Positions 24,542 to 32,302 of a stretch of 33,646 nt of DNA are shown here, piece after piece (within the stretch, counting starts at the first letter, position 1; each line of letters opens with the position of its first letter). The stretch is from Hoeflea sp. BRH_c9. Its GTDB lineage: Bacteria; Pseudomonadota; Alphaproteobacteria; Rhizobiales; Rhizobiaceae. The translations under genes and the position numbers were made by a program. The notes below the pieces were generated by a model. It was not told the DNA's origin, did not search any database, and saw nothing but the letters and a program-made list of their open reading frames with translations. The DNA lies in assembly GCA_000961635.1 (NCBI GenBank), contig LADQ01000080.1, forward strand, positions 1 to 33,646. Reading direction: 5' to 3'.

Positions 24542-25401
24542 CAATCCATCCTCGGGAATAGGCCACGTGGACGAACCGCGAGGATCAGCAGAAAGACGAG
24601 ATGGCCGGCGAGTATCTGATAGCCGGGATGGATCTTGGCGCCGACGGTCTGCGCAATACCGAGGATCACGCCGCCGCAAAGAGTGCCCCACAGATTTCCC
24701 AGTCCGCCGATGATCACGGCTTCAAAGCCAAAGATCAGCCGGGAGCCGCCCACCGCGGGGTCAAACGAAGTCCGTATTCCCAAGAAGACGCCGGCAACGG
24801 CAGTGACCGCCAGGGACAGCGCCATCGCCATCCCGAACACATGCGCGCGGTTCAGTCCCATCAGTTGAGCGATGTCCTGGCGGTCGGAGGTTGCCCGGAA
24901 AGCCCGTCCCAGCGCAGTCCGGTAAAATATCCACTGCAACGCCGCGATCACCACAACCGCTGTAACAAAGACGATCAGCGGCATCACCCCGACCGTTATC
25001 GGCCCAAACGGGACGGCAGCGGTCTCGATGGCCCCTGCGTTCAGTTTCTGAGGATCTGCCGAGTAGCCGACCAGCAGCGCGTTCTGGATGATGACCGACA
25101 GTCCGAAAGTCACCAGCAGTGGCGGCAAGATGTCTTCGCCCATCGTGCGGTTAAGGATGAGACGCTGCATGAGATAGCCCAGCAGCGCCATCAGCGGAAC
25201 GACCAGGACAAGCGACAAAAGAGGATTGAGGCCAAGTGCTGCCGAGATTGTCAGAGTCACATAGGCGGAAAGGACGATGAGATCACCGTGCGCGATATTG
25301 ACCAGCCGCATGACGCCAAAGATGAGACTCAAGCCGGCTGCGAACAACGCATAGAGCCCGCCGAGCAACGTCCCCTGAACAATGGCATTCACCCAATCCA
25401 T
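24541..25401 (-). CDS. livH: Branched-chain-type ABC importer permease LivH
   Basis: A 286-residue membrane protein with about eight TM segments. It starts MDWVNAIVQGTLLGGLYALFAAGLSL, has FGVMRLVNIAHGD (LivH hallmark) and the coupling loop RTALGRAFRATSDRQDIAQLMG. ATG at 25401 follows the LivF stop after four bases; a TTG further upstream would overlap it. Forms the channel with LivM. Confidence 0.93.
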   Translation of the reverse strand: MDWVNAIVQGTLLGGLYALFAAGLSLIFGVMRLVNIAHGDLIVLSAYVTLTISAALGLNPLLSLVLVVPLMALLGYLMQRLILNRTMGEDILPPLLVTFGLSVIIQNALLVGYSADPQKLNAGAIETAAVPFGPITVGVMPLIVFVTAVVVIAALQWIFYRTALGRAFRATSDRQDIAQLMGLNRAHVFGMAMALSLAVTAVAGVFLGIRTSFDPAVGGSRLIFGFEAVIIGGLGNLWGTLCGGVILGIAQTVGAKIHPGYQILAGHLVFLLILAVRPRGLFPRMD

Positions 25402-25405
25402 TGCG

Positions 25406-26110
25406 TCAGATCCCAAAATACGCGCGGCTGATTTCTTCCCGCGTCACTGCTTCTGAATATCCCTCAAGCGACACCCTGCCCTCTTGCAGACAGGTCACCC
25501 GCGACGAGACCGATAGCGCCTTGGCGATGTCCTGCTCGACCACGATCACGGTCAGTCCTTCACTGACGATCCCGGGCAACGCCGCGTAGATCGACTTGAT
25601 CACCACGGGCGCGAGACCAAGGCTGATCTCGTCCATCATCATCAAAACCGGATTCGACATCAGCGCGCGACCGATCGCCACCATCTGTTGCTGGCCGCCC
25701 GAGAGCAATGTCGAGGGCTGGTTGCGGCGTTCCTCGAGAACGGGGAAAAGGTCGTAAATGCGCCGCAGTGTCCAGGGCCCCTTGCGTCCGGTCTGGCCCC
25801 CGATGATCAGATTCTCTTCAACCGAAAGCGACGCGAAAAGCAGCCTTCCCTCTGGAACCAGCGCAATGCCGAGCGCGGCTATCTGGTCGGCCCGCAATGC
25901 ACCGATCGGCTGGCCTTTCCAGCAGATTGCTTCATGGCGGTTTTTCAACAGGCCGGAAACCGAACGCATCAGCGTTGTCTTGCCGGCGCCGTTTGCGCCG
26001 ATGATCGCGATGACTTCACCTTCGTGGACGGTCAGATCGACACCGTACAGGGCCTGGAAATCGCCATAGTGGGAATCGAGCCTTGAAATGGAGAGCACCG
26101 GTTCAGGCAT
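25406..26110 (-). CDS. livF: Branched-chain-type ABC importer ATPase LivF
   Basis: A 234-residue ATPase. Walker A GANGAGKTT lies at about 38-46, the signature LSGGQQQM in the middle and Walker B LMMMDEISLGLAP after it. ALVPEGRLLFASLSVEENL is the typical LivF Q-loop region. The ATG at 26110 overlaps the LivG stop by 8 bases (ATGCCTGA); a longer start at 26146 is less likely. It pairs with LivG to power uptake and, unlike LivG here, has the complete signature motif. Confidence 0.93.
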   Translation of the reverse strand: MPEPVLSISRLDSHYGDFQALYGVDLTVHEGEVIAIIGANGAGKTTLMRSVSGLLKNRHEAICWKGQPIGALRADQIAALGIALVPEGRLLFASLSVEENLIIGGQTGRKGPWTLRRIYDLFPVLEERRNQPSTLLSGGQQQMVAIGRALMSNPVLMMMDEISLGLAPVVIKSIYAALPGIVSEGLTVIVVEQDIAKALSVSSRVTCLQEGRVSLEGYSEAVTREEISRAYFGI

Positions 26111-26828
26111 CAGCTTCGATCCCCAGATAGATTTCCCGCACTTCATTGCTTTCCATGACGGTTTTCGGATTGCCCTCGGCGATCTTTTTGCCGAAGTCGA
26201 TGACGATCAGCCGGTCCACGACCGCCAGAAGCGCATGAACAACATGCTCGATCCAGACAATGGAAATACCCGTGTTGCGAAGCGCCTTGATTGTATCGAT
26301 CAGGGCGTGGCATTCGTTTTCGGTGAGCCCGCCCGCAATTTCATCCAGCAGCAACACCCGCGGCCTGGCACACATGGCCCTGGCGAGTTCCAGCCGCTTG
26401 CGGTCAAGCAATGTCAGGCCCCCAGCCAGGACATTGGCCTTTTTCACGAGGCCCGTGCGCTCCAGCACGTCCAGACTGGTTGCTTCCGCCTTCCGGGATG
26501 AAAGGCCAGCACCATGCGTGGCTGCCACATAGGCGTTTTCATAAACGGTCATGCCGCCGAAAGGCTGCGGAACCTGAAAACTGCGTGAGATCCCCGCGCG
26601 GCAGCGACGCGCCGCGGACCAGCTGGTAATGTCCTTGCCGTCGTAATGGATTGTTCCGCCATCAACCGGCAGCGTCCCTGTGGCGAGGTTGAACATGGAG
26701 GTCTTCCCGGCCCCGTTGGGGCCGAGAACGCCGAGAGCCTCGCCTTCGGCCAGGCTCCAGCTCTGGTCGTCGGCCACAATGATGGACCCGAAGGCTTTCT
26801 TGACACCTGATAGTTCCAGGATCGCCAT
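26103..26828 (-). CDS. livG: Branched-chain-type ABC importer ATPase LivG
   Basis: A 241-residue ATPase with Walker A GPNGAGKTS at 36-44, Q-loop SRSFQVPQPFGGMTVYEN and Walker B VLLLDEIAGGLTE at about 158-170, then the switch His in IEHVVHALL. The ABC signature is altered: LTLLDRKRLELAR stands where LSGGQ is expected (about 138-150). This form recurs, as far as I recall, in a LivG subgroup, so it is not a mutation alone. It suggests an asymmetric ATPase pair with one weak site. It starts 7 bases after the binding-protein gene's stop. Confidence 0.92.
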   Translation of the reverse strand: MAILELSGVKKAFGSIIVADDQSWSLAEGEALGVLGPNGAGKTSMFNLATGTLPVDGGTIHYDGKDITSWSAARRCRAGISRSFQVPQPFGGMTVYENAYVAATHGAGLSSRKAEATSLDVLERTGLVKKANVLAGGLTLLDRKRLELARAMCARPRVLLLDEIAGGLTENECHALIDTIKALRNTGISIVWIEHVVHALLAVVDRLIVIDFGKKIAEGNPKTVMESNEVREIYLGIEADA

Positions 26829-26835
26829 GATCGCC

Positions 26836-28110
26836 TTAGCCGAGCAACAGGAGTTCGCCGGTCACCGGAATTTCCGGTGCGGTGGAATTGGTGACGATTT
26901 TGAGATCGATGCCTTCACCCTCTTTTTGCCACTGTCCCGCCACCAGCGGTGTCTTGGTGACATTCCTGACGGGTCCGTTTGCCCAGTTCACGGGGCCGAC
27001 AATCGTATTGACATTCGTGCCCGCGATCGCAGCAATGATGGCCGCCGGATCTTCGAGATCCTCGCAGCGCCCGACCACATCGGCAACCACCTCAAACAGC
27101 GCATGCTTGAAGCCGATCGGCTGAGTCCACGGACGCCCGGTCGCCTCGGTATAGCCACCGGCAAGATCAGCGGCGGATGCGCCGGTCAACGAGGAAGAGA
27201 ACGGATGGGAGGGCGACCACCAGACTTCGGACGACAAGCCAATCCCACGCTCGCCCAGCCCCTGGATCACGCTCGGAAACAACAGAGCCTTGCCGATGGT
27301 GACAATTTTCGGCGCGAAGCCCTGCTGTGCGGCCTGGCTCCAGAATGTGCCAAAATCCGGCGGGATCATATTGCCGGTCACGATCTCGCAGCCCGCCTCC
27401 TTGAAAGCGGCGATCTGGTTTGAGAAGTCATCCGTCATCGGCTGGTAGCGGCCAGGGTCGGTCAGAGTGAAGCCCGCAGCAGCCAGCGGCTTTGGCAGGC
27501 CGAGTTCAGCATCGCCCCAGGCATTGCCGTCGGCATCGTTCGGAAACAGTCCGCCGACCTTCTTGGTGACCCCGGACTTGTCCCACATGGCGAGAAACGC
27601 GCCGATAACATCTTCGAGGCCCCAGAAGAAATGATAGGTATTCTGAAAGCCCTCGGCCGGATTCCCGCCGCGCCCGAAGAAATAGGGCTGCCAGGGACAG
27701 TCAGTCGTGATGCACGGAACATCGTTCAGTTCAGCCTGATCCGAGACAGGATTGACCGTATCGGGCGTTGAAGCCGCAACGATGATATCGACTTCGTCGG
27801 ACAGGATCAGTTCGCTGGCGACCTCGGCCGCGCGGTTCGGGTTGGATTGGCTGTCCTTCGAAATGATCTCGATGGTCCAGGCCTTGCCGTTGTTCTCGAT
27901 TCCGGCGGAAAATTTCTTGGCGATCGCTTCAAGAATATAGTCATCCGCTTCGGCAAATCCTGCCAGGGGTCCGGTTCGCGGACTGACATGGCCAATCTTC
28001 AATGACGGCGCCTGGGCGTAGGCCCGGGTTGTCCGGAGTATGGCCGGCGCGGCCAACAACGACGCTGCACCGGTAATGAATTGGCGGCGATTTGTCTTGA
28101 ACTTGATCAT
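26836..28110 (-). CDS. livK: Periplasmic ligand-binding protein of the Liv-type importer (Tat signal)
   Basis: A 424-residue type I periplasmic binding protein. The N-terminus KTNRRQFITGAASLLAAPA carries a twin-Arg motif and hydrophobic core, with AYAQ as cleavage region, so export by Tat is likely. The mature part begins LKIGHVSPRTGPLAGFAEADDY as in Peripla_BP_6 proteins. ATG at 28110 is set by GGGAGGAG seven bases upstream; a GTG at 28116 is an alternative. It recognises the ligand for LivHMGF. At 424 residues it is longer than amino-acid binding relatives, which are about 370-390, and closer to those for aromatic or amide compounds. Confidence 0.9.
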   Translation of the reverse strand: MIKFKTNRRQFITGAASLLAAPAILRTTRAYAQAPSLKIGHVSPRTGPLAGFAEADDYILEAIAKKFSAGIENNGKAWTIEIISKDSQSNPNRAAEVASELILSDEVDIIVAASTPDTVNPVSDQAELNDVPCITTDCPWQPYFFGRGGNPAEGFQNTYHFFWGLEDVIGAFLAMWDKSGVTKKVGGLFPNDADGNAWGDAELGLPKPLAAAGFTLTDPGRYQPMTDDFSNQIAAFKEAGCEIVTGNMIPPDFGTFWSQAAQQGFAPKIVTIGKALLFPSVIQGLGERGIGLSSEVWWSPSHPFSSSLTGASAADLAGGYTEATGRPWTQPIGFKHALFEVVADVVGRCEDLEDPAAIIAAIAGTNVNTIVGPVNWANGPVRNVTKTPLVAGQWQKEGEGIDLKIVTNSTAPEIPVTGELLLLG

Positions 28111-28155
28111 GATCACTCCTCCCTGAAGCGTTGATGACGAACAGTCGATAGGCCC

Positions 28156-29088
28156 CTATTTTTCGAGAATTCCCTCCAGCTTGCGCAAATGGGTGATGAC
28201 ACGATTGCGCACCTTGTCGGCCTCCTCCGGCGTCCATTTGCGAAAACCCTCGCCTGATTTCATTCCCAGTTTTCCGTCGGCGACGAGTCGTTCAAGGTAA
28301 GGTGACGGCCCCTTTCGGTCCTCCAGATCGGCAAGGACTGTCTGGTGAATGTCGAGCGTCAGGTCTGTGCCCACCAGATCTGCGTTTTCCAGCGGCCCCA
28401 GAACCGACAAGCGCCGCCCAAAACACGATTTCACCACCGTATCGACCGACTCGGCGTCACAGATACCGCGTTCGACAAGACTGATGGCTTCACGCCACAG
28501 CGCATGTTGCAGCCGATTGCCGATAAAGCCGGGCACATCCTTTTCGACGCGCACCGGTGTCTTTCCCGCGTCTGCAAGCAGTTCCATCATCCGGGCAATG
28601 GCTGCTTCACCGGTCCACTCTGTGCGAATGACCTCCACCAGCGGAATCATGTGGGGCGGGTTCCACCAATGGGTTCCGAGCGCCCGATCGCGATTCCTGA
28701 GACCACTCATGATCTCCGTGATGGGCATCACAGATGTATTGGAGGCAAAAATGCAGTCTTGCGTTGCATATGCCTCCACTTCGGCGAAAATCTGCTGCTT
28801 GAGGGTGAGCTTCTCAGGCGCCGCTTCGAAGACCACAAACGCATCCGACACAGCGCCTTCGATGGAACTCGCAACCGAGATCAGCTGCAATATTGCATCA
28901 ATCCGGTCAGCGCTTTCCCCCATCAGCTCAAGGCTTTGCGATACTCGGGCCGGGAGCGCTGAGCGCGCCTCCGGCACTGGATCCGTGACGACCACCTGAT
29001 GTCCTGCACGCGCAAGCGTCAATGCAATGCCGTGCCCCATGAGGCCGGCTCCGATGATTGCGATATGCGGGTGCTTGGTCATGATCAT
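28156..29088 (-). CDS. 3-hydroxyacyl-CoA dehydrogenase family oxidoreductase
   Basis: A 310-residue NAD-dependent enzyme with IIGAGLMGHGIA at about 11-22 and Asp36 at the end of beta-2, selecting NAD. The catalytic His-Glu pair is visible in GTHWWNPPHMIPLVEVI as His140 and Glu152, and SNTS at 116-119 is also conserved. The helical C-terminal domain starts near DVPGFIGNRLQHALWREAI. Relatives oxidise 3-hydroxyacyl-CoAs, but also free hydroxy acids such as L-gulonate or carnitine. It likely generates the beta-keto acid for the BKACE further down. The start overlaps the SDR stop (ATGA); an in-frame ATG at 29082 is also possible. Confidence 0.9.
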   Translation of the reverse strand: MIMTKHPHIAIIGAGLMGHGIALTLARAGHQVVVTDPVPEARSALPARVSQSLELMGESADRIDAILQLISVASSIEGAVSDAFVVFEAAPEKLTLKQQIFAEVEAYATQDCIFASNTSVMPITEIMSGLRNRDRALGTHWWNPPHMIPLVEVIRTEWTGEAAIARMMELLADAGKTPVRVEKDVPGFIGNRLQHALWREAISLVERGICDAESVDTVVKSCFGRRLSVLGPLENADLVGTDLTLDIHQTVLADLEDRKGPSPYLERLVADGKLGMKSGEGFRKWTPEEADKVRNRVITHLRKLEGILEK

Positions 29089-29879
29089 CCCGCCGTATAG
29101 CCGCCGTCGGCATAAAGGATGTGGCCTGTGTAAAAATCGGACGCCTTTGATGATAGGAACAGCAAGGGCCCCGCCAGATCTTCGGGCTCCCCAAGACGGC
29201 CTTTCGGCACGCGCGCCAGGAAGCCGGCTCGGACTGCCTTGGCATTGTCATCGTCCTCGAACATCCACTGGGTCAGCGGCGAACGGAAGACGGTAGGCGC
29301 GATCGCATTGACCGTGATGCCGGAAGGACCGAGTTCACAGCCAAGAGCCTTGGTGATGCCATCAACGGCCGATTTCGAGGCGCAATAAGCCGTGTAGCCG
29401 GCCGGATGCCCCAGCAATCCACGCGCCGAACTGACAAGCACGATCTTGCCGCCGGTGTTTTGCACCTTCATCAGCTTCGTTGCCGCACGCGCCATCAACC
29501 AGCTTTGCGTCACATTGGCATCCATCACCGACAAGAAGGTTTCAGGCTCCATCTCATCGATCTTGGCGACCTTGTTCATACCCGAAGCCACCACAAGGAT
29601 ATCCAGCGAGCCGAACGCCTCTTCGGCCTTTGCCACCAAACCGGCGCATGCATCCTCGCTGTCGGGGCGGGCATTGACCTCAAGTACGTCTGCGCCGCCG
29701 TCACGGCATTCCTTAGCAATGTCAGCCAAAGCCCCTGCATTGCCGGCTGCCAGAACAAGCTTGCAGCCCGCGCCTGCGAGAACCCGCGCGGCGACCATTC
29801 CGAAGGCGCCAGATGCGCCGGTGATCAAGGCAACCTTGCCCTTGACGTCAAACATGCCGAGTGGATTTGAGATCGACAT
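29085..29879 (-). CDS. Short-chain dehydrogenase/reductase (SDR)
   Basis: A 264-residue classical SDR. TGASGAFG at 20-27 binds NAD(P). Ser150/151 (VLVSSARG), Tyr165 and Lys169 (YCASK) form the catalytic set. The usual NNAG is VASGMN here, a modest change. The C-terminal GHILYADGGYTAG is typical. Starting residues MSISNPLGMFDVKGKVALITG are similar to gluconate- or 3-oxoacyl-type dehydrogenases. It ends overlapping the hydroxyacyl dehydrogenase gene, and follows the cupin gene by 3 bases, so all are co-translated. Substrate unknown. Confidence 0.92.
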   Translation of the reverse strand: MSISNPLGMFDVKGKVALITGASGAFGMVAARVLAGAGCKLVLAAGNAGALADIAKECRDGGADVLEVNARPDSEDACAGLVAKAEEAFGSLDILVVASGMNKVAKIDEMEPETFLSVMDANVTQSWLMARAATKLMKVQNTGGKIVLVSSARGLLGHPAGYTAYCASKSAVDGITKALGCELGPSGITVNAIAPTVFRSPLTQWMFEDDDNAKAVRAGFLARVPKGRLGEPEDLAGPLLFLSSKASDFYTGHILYADGGYTAG

Positions 29880-29882
29880 GGC

Positions 29883-30227
29883 TTATTTCTCCGCGGGATA
29901 AGGGATGACGACCAGCATTTTGCATACGTGATTGGTCTTGTTCTCAATCCGTCGCACCTGACCGGGCGGGATCGTGCAACTGTCCATGGCTTTCAAGACA
30001 TCGGACTTGCCGTCCCACTCAATGGTCATTTCGCCTTCAAGAACGACATAGACCTTCTCGAAAGGTGTTGAATCAGGCCCTGCGCCGCCGCCGGGTAGAA
30101 ACTGGCTGAACCCGATCCACTGATTGGCCGGTCCGCCGTCCTCAAAGCCTTGCAACCGCAATCCGTGAACGCCCCAATGGTTTGGCGCCTCGTAGCTTTG
30201 GGCATCCTCAATTCGTTTGATCAGCAC
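29883..30227 (-). CDS. Small cupin-domain protein lacking the usual metal ligands
   Basis: A 114-residue single cupin. The first cupin motif reads GGGAGPDSTPFEKVYVVLEGE; the HXH pair is missing and only Glu remains. The second motif PPGQVRRIEN has Arg where His is usual. So a metal-free binding or isomerase role is more likely than dioxygenase activity. The start is set at GTG 30227, which has GGGAGG eight bases upstream. An in-frame ATG at 30284 sits inside a perfect hairpin and would add 19 residues with no ribosome site. Neighbours are the cyclase-family enzyme and the SDR. Confidence 0.75.
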   Translation of the reverse strand: MLIKRIEDAQSYEAPNHWGVHGLRLQGFEDGGPANQWIGFSQFLPGGGAGPDSTPFEKVYVVLEGEMTIEWDGKSDVLKAMDSCTIPPGQVRRIENKTNHVCKMLVVIPYPAEK

Positions 30228-30260
30228 CGGTTTTCCTCCCTGACTTGCAATGAATTCAGC

Positions 30261-30282
30261 GGCGCAGCCTGACGGCTGCGCC
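30261..30282 (-). promoter_or_regulatory. Intercistronic stem-loop between the cyclase and cupin genes
   Basis: Perfect 9-bp stem GGCGCAGCC (30261-30269) and GGCTGCGCC (30274-30282) with loop TGAC. No T-run follows. Located just after the stop of the first gene of the array, it may raise the first gene's mRNA level over the rest. It also argues against a cupin start at 30284. Confidence 0.65.
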
Positions 30283-30293
30283 ATTTGGCGGGA

Positions 30294-31130
30294 TCAGAAT
30301 TCACGCCCGTCTTCAATGCGGTAGGATTGATCCTTGTCGATCATCGCCACCAGGCGGATGATGCAACCGTCACCGCGATCCCAGTTCCAGGGGAAGAAGG
30401 CGAATGTGCAGCGCTTGCCCGTGACGGCATCCAGGTCGCCGCCAACATTCTCAATCCCGAGAATACCGGCCTTGAACAGAATATTGTGCACCGGCTCCCA
30501 CTCCGGGAACGCCTCTTTCCAGCCGATGCCGCCCGACCATTCCAGATATTCCTGTTCAAGGTGCGGAAGCAGCGGGCCATTGCGCTGGGGTCCGATCGCG
30601 GTTGCCAGCGGGTGATCATTGGCCTGGGTGTCATGTCCGACAACCTTGACGCCTTTTTCCACCATCCAGTGAGCCGCCGACGGCACGAGGCCGGGACAGT
30701 AGGCGAAGTAATCGCCGTCTTCATAATCGTGATGCCAGCCGGTGTTGATGATCAGGACGTCACCTTTTCGGATCTCGTGGCCGCAGGCTTTTTCCAGATC
30801 ATCGCCAGTGATTTGCTCCCACTTTTTCTTGGGAATGGAGACGACAATGCCGGTGCCGAAGAAATGCGGGAGCGGCACTTCATCGATAAAAGGCGTGCCC
30901 TGAACCACGTGTGCCGGCGCGTCGATATGCGTGGTCGCATGCATCGTCGTGGTGATGCGCTGACTGAGCACGCCTGACTTAGCCATGTAGTGAATACGCT
31001 CGATCTTGGTGTCTTGAAAATAGGGCCAATTGGGGTTCTGAAAACCGAAACGATGGCTGAGATTGTAGAAATCAATCCCCATCATATTGTCGGTATTTCC
31101 CTGGAACTCGATTCCGCGAACTTTCACCAT
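30294..31130 (-). CDS. Cyclase/kynurenine-formamidase-like metal hydrolase
   Basis: A 278-residue protein of the cyclase family (which includes kynurenine formamidase and isatin hydrolase). The metal motif HXGTHXDXPXH appears as HATTHIDAPAH: His64, His68, Asp70 and His74, with Thr for Gly. The conserved second-shell stretch KGDVLIINTGWHHDY and VVGHDTQANDHP fit as well. Such enzymes hydrolyse amides or lactam rings such as isatin or formylkynurenine. As first gene of the array it may open the imported substrate. ATG at 31130 has GGAGG eight bases before it; the long in-frame upstream extension crosses the promoter and was rejected. Confidence 0.88.
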   Translation of the reverse strand: MVKVRGIEFQGNTDNMMGIDFYNLSHRFGFQNPNWPYFQDTKIERIHYMAKSGVLSQRITTTMHATTHIDAPAHVVQGTPFIDEVPLPHFFGTGIVVSIPKKKWEQITGDDLEKACGHEIRKGDVLIINTGWHHDYEDGDYFAYCPGLVPSAAHWMVEKGVKVVGHDTQANDHPLATAIGPQRNGPLLPHLEQEYLEWSGGIGWKEAFPEWEPVHNILFKAGILGIENVGGDLDAVTGKRCTFAFFPWNWDRGDGCIIRLVAMIDKDQSYRIEDGREF

Positions 31131-31144
31131 GACGCACTCCTCCG

Positions 31145-31156
31145 TGTTCGCGAACA
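31145..31156. promoter_or_regulatory. Perfect 12-base palindrome TGTTCGCGAACA before the first gene
   Basis: It lies in the leader just upstream of the ribosome site of the cyclase gene and about 60 bases past the predicted transcription start. It is a candidate regulator site or an mRNA structure. Function unproved. Confidence 0.45.
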
Positions 31157-31207
31157 GCCTCTGAGGCGTCGCGCTAAAACTGTCTAAACGAGTTGGATGT
31201 TCCTCCC

Positions 31208-31220
31208 ATCCACTGTGGAT
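31208..31220. promoter_or_regulatory. Candidate operator: palindrome ATCCAC-T-GTGGAT
   Basis: A perfect 6-1-6 inverted repeat directly after the predicted -10 box, so it overlaps the expected transcription start of the catabolic array. A partly overlapping inverted repeat TGGATG/CATCCA covers 31194-31212. Position suits a repressor. The linked IclR protein is the first suspect. Confidence 0.55.
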
Positions 31221-31221
31221 A

Positions 31222-31250
31222 ATGATGCACGGGAGCCAGATATCGGTCAA
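31222..31250 (-). promoter_or_regulatory. Sigma70-like promoter of the catabolic array
   Basis: On the minus strand TTGACC (31250-31245) is followed by a 17-base spacer and CATCAT (31227-31222), matching five and four of six consensus bases. Transcription would start near 31215 and read into the cyclase gene. Confidence 0.5.
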
Positions 31251-31276
31251 TTTTTTTCTTGCATTGTGAGCAGGTT

Positions 31277-31293
31277 GTATCGCATCGTGATAC
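31277..31293. promoter_or_regulatory. Inverted repeat GTATC-N7-GATAC before the iclR-type gene
   Basis: It lies 26 bases ahead of the regulator's start, close to its ribosome site. A likely spot for autoregulation by the IclR protein. Arms are only five bases, so the call is tentative. Confidence 0.4.
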
Positions 31294-31318
31294 GCATACA
31301 GTAGCAGGAGGAAACAGA

Positions 31319-32092
31319 ATGGCGGCTTATGAACCTGGCGTGAAAAGCAAGGCCGGGGGGCGCAACGGCATTCAGGTGATATCGCGTGCGGCTGCAATCT
31401 TGAGGGTGTTGCGCGATCAACCCCAGGGGCTCTCGCTTGCGCAGATCGCAGAGCGTGTCGATCTCGCCCGTTCAACGGTTCAAAGGATCGTTGCCGCCCT
31501 GCAAACCGAGCGGCTGATCATAACCATCGGCAATGGCGGCATCCGTCTGGGCCCCGAAATCACCGCTCTGGCAGAAGCAACCAAAGTCAGCGTTGTTGAA
31601 TTCTGCCGGCCTTTTCTGCTCGACATCACACGCGCAACCGGAGAAACGGCTGATCTCTCGGTCCTGCAAGGTCACCAGTTGATATTTCTCGATCAGGTCG
31701 CCGGCACCCACCGCCTGCGAGCGATATCAGCGGTGGGCGACAAATTCCCGTTGACCGACACGGCCAACGGCCGTGCGATCCTGGCGGCGATGAGCTTCGA
31801 GGATGCCGAGCAATACGCCCTCATGGAATGGGATCTTGCCGGAAAATGTGGTGATTGGGCTGACTTGAGGGAAAAGCTCGTTACCACTGGAAAGACCGGC
31901 CTGGCCTATGACATTGATGAACACACCGTGGGCATTTCGGCCATCGGTATTGCATTTACGGACTGGATCGGTGTGCCGCACGCCATTTCGGTGCCAATTC
32001 CGAGCACTCGCTTTGATGGACAACGGCAACGCGTGCAAGCTGCCCTGCTTGAAGCGAAAGCAAAGGTTACGAAGGCCATCCGTGCAACGTAA
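31319..32092 (+). CDS. IclR-family transcriptional regulator
   Basis: A 257-residue regulator. The N-terminal winged helix-turn-helix covers about 18-80 (VISRAAAILRVLRDQPQGLS, IAERVDLARSTVQRIVAALQ), and the C-terminal effector domain includes RPFLLDITRATGETADLSVL and GISAIGIAFTDW. IclR proteins sense a small catabolite and control divergent catabolic genes. The ATG at 31319 has AGGAGG seven bases upstream; a longer in-frame start at 31259 does not. It is divergent from the 16-gene array, with palindromes in between, so it is very likely its regulator, as repressor or activator. Confidence 0.92.
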   Translation: MAAYEPGVKSKAGGRNGIQVISRAAAILRVLRDQPQGLSLAQIAERVDLARSTVQRIVAALQTERLIITIGNGGIRLGPEITALAEATKVSVVEFCRPFLLDITRATGETADLSVLQGHQLIFLDQVAGTHRLRAISAVGDKFPLTDTANGRAILAAMSFEDAEQYALMEWDLAGKCGDWADLREKLVTTGKTGLAYDIDEHTVGISAIGIAFTDWIGVPHAISVPIPSTRFDGQRQRVQAALLEAKAKVTKAIRAT

Positions 32093-32190
32093 ACGGCCAG
32101 CTTCTATCCATGGCCGGATTTGTTCTCGAACAGGCAAGCCCAAGACGGATCAGGAACCTAAGGACAAGTGACCGGCAAAGCACCCGCATT

Positions 32191-32210
32191 CCAGACACGC
32201 GCGTGTCTGG
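32191..32210. terminator. Perfect 20-base palindrome after the iclR-type gene
   Basis: CCAGACACGC is followed at once by its complement GCGTGTCTGG. One further base pairs on each side. It lies about 100 bases beyond the regulator's stop. No T-run follows on either strand, so it may be a transcript-end stem or a protein site rather than a true intrinsic terminator. Confidence 0.4.
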
Positions 32211-32302
32211 AGTGAGAAAGACTGGCCGCTATCGCAGAATCAGGCATGTCACTCTCGCGGCAATGCACATAGGTCGGCTTCACGGTAAAATGATCACCTG
32301 TC

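Noticed and set aside
23504-25431. Long plus-strand frames across the Liv permease genes
   Set aside because: Antisense shadows of TM-rich genes, with polar Gln/His/Arg-rich products and no family motif.
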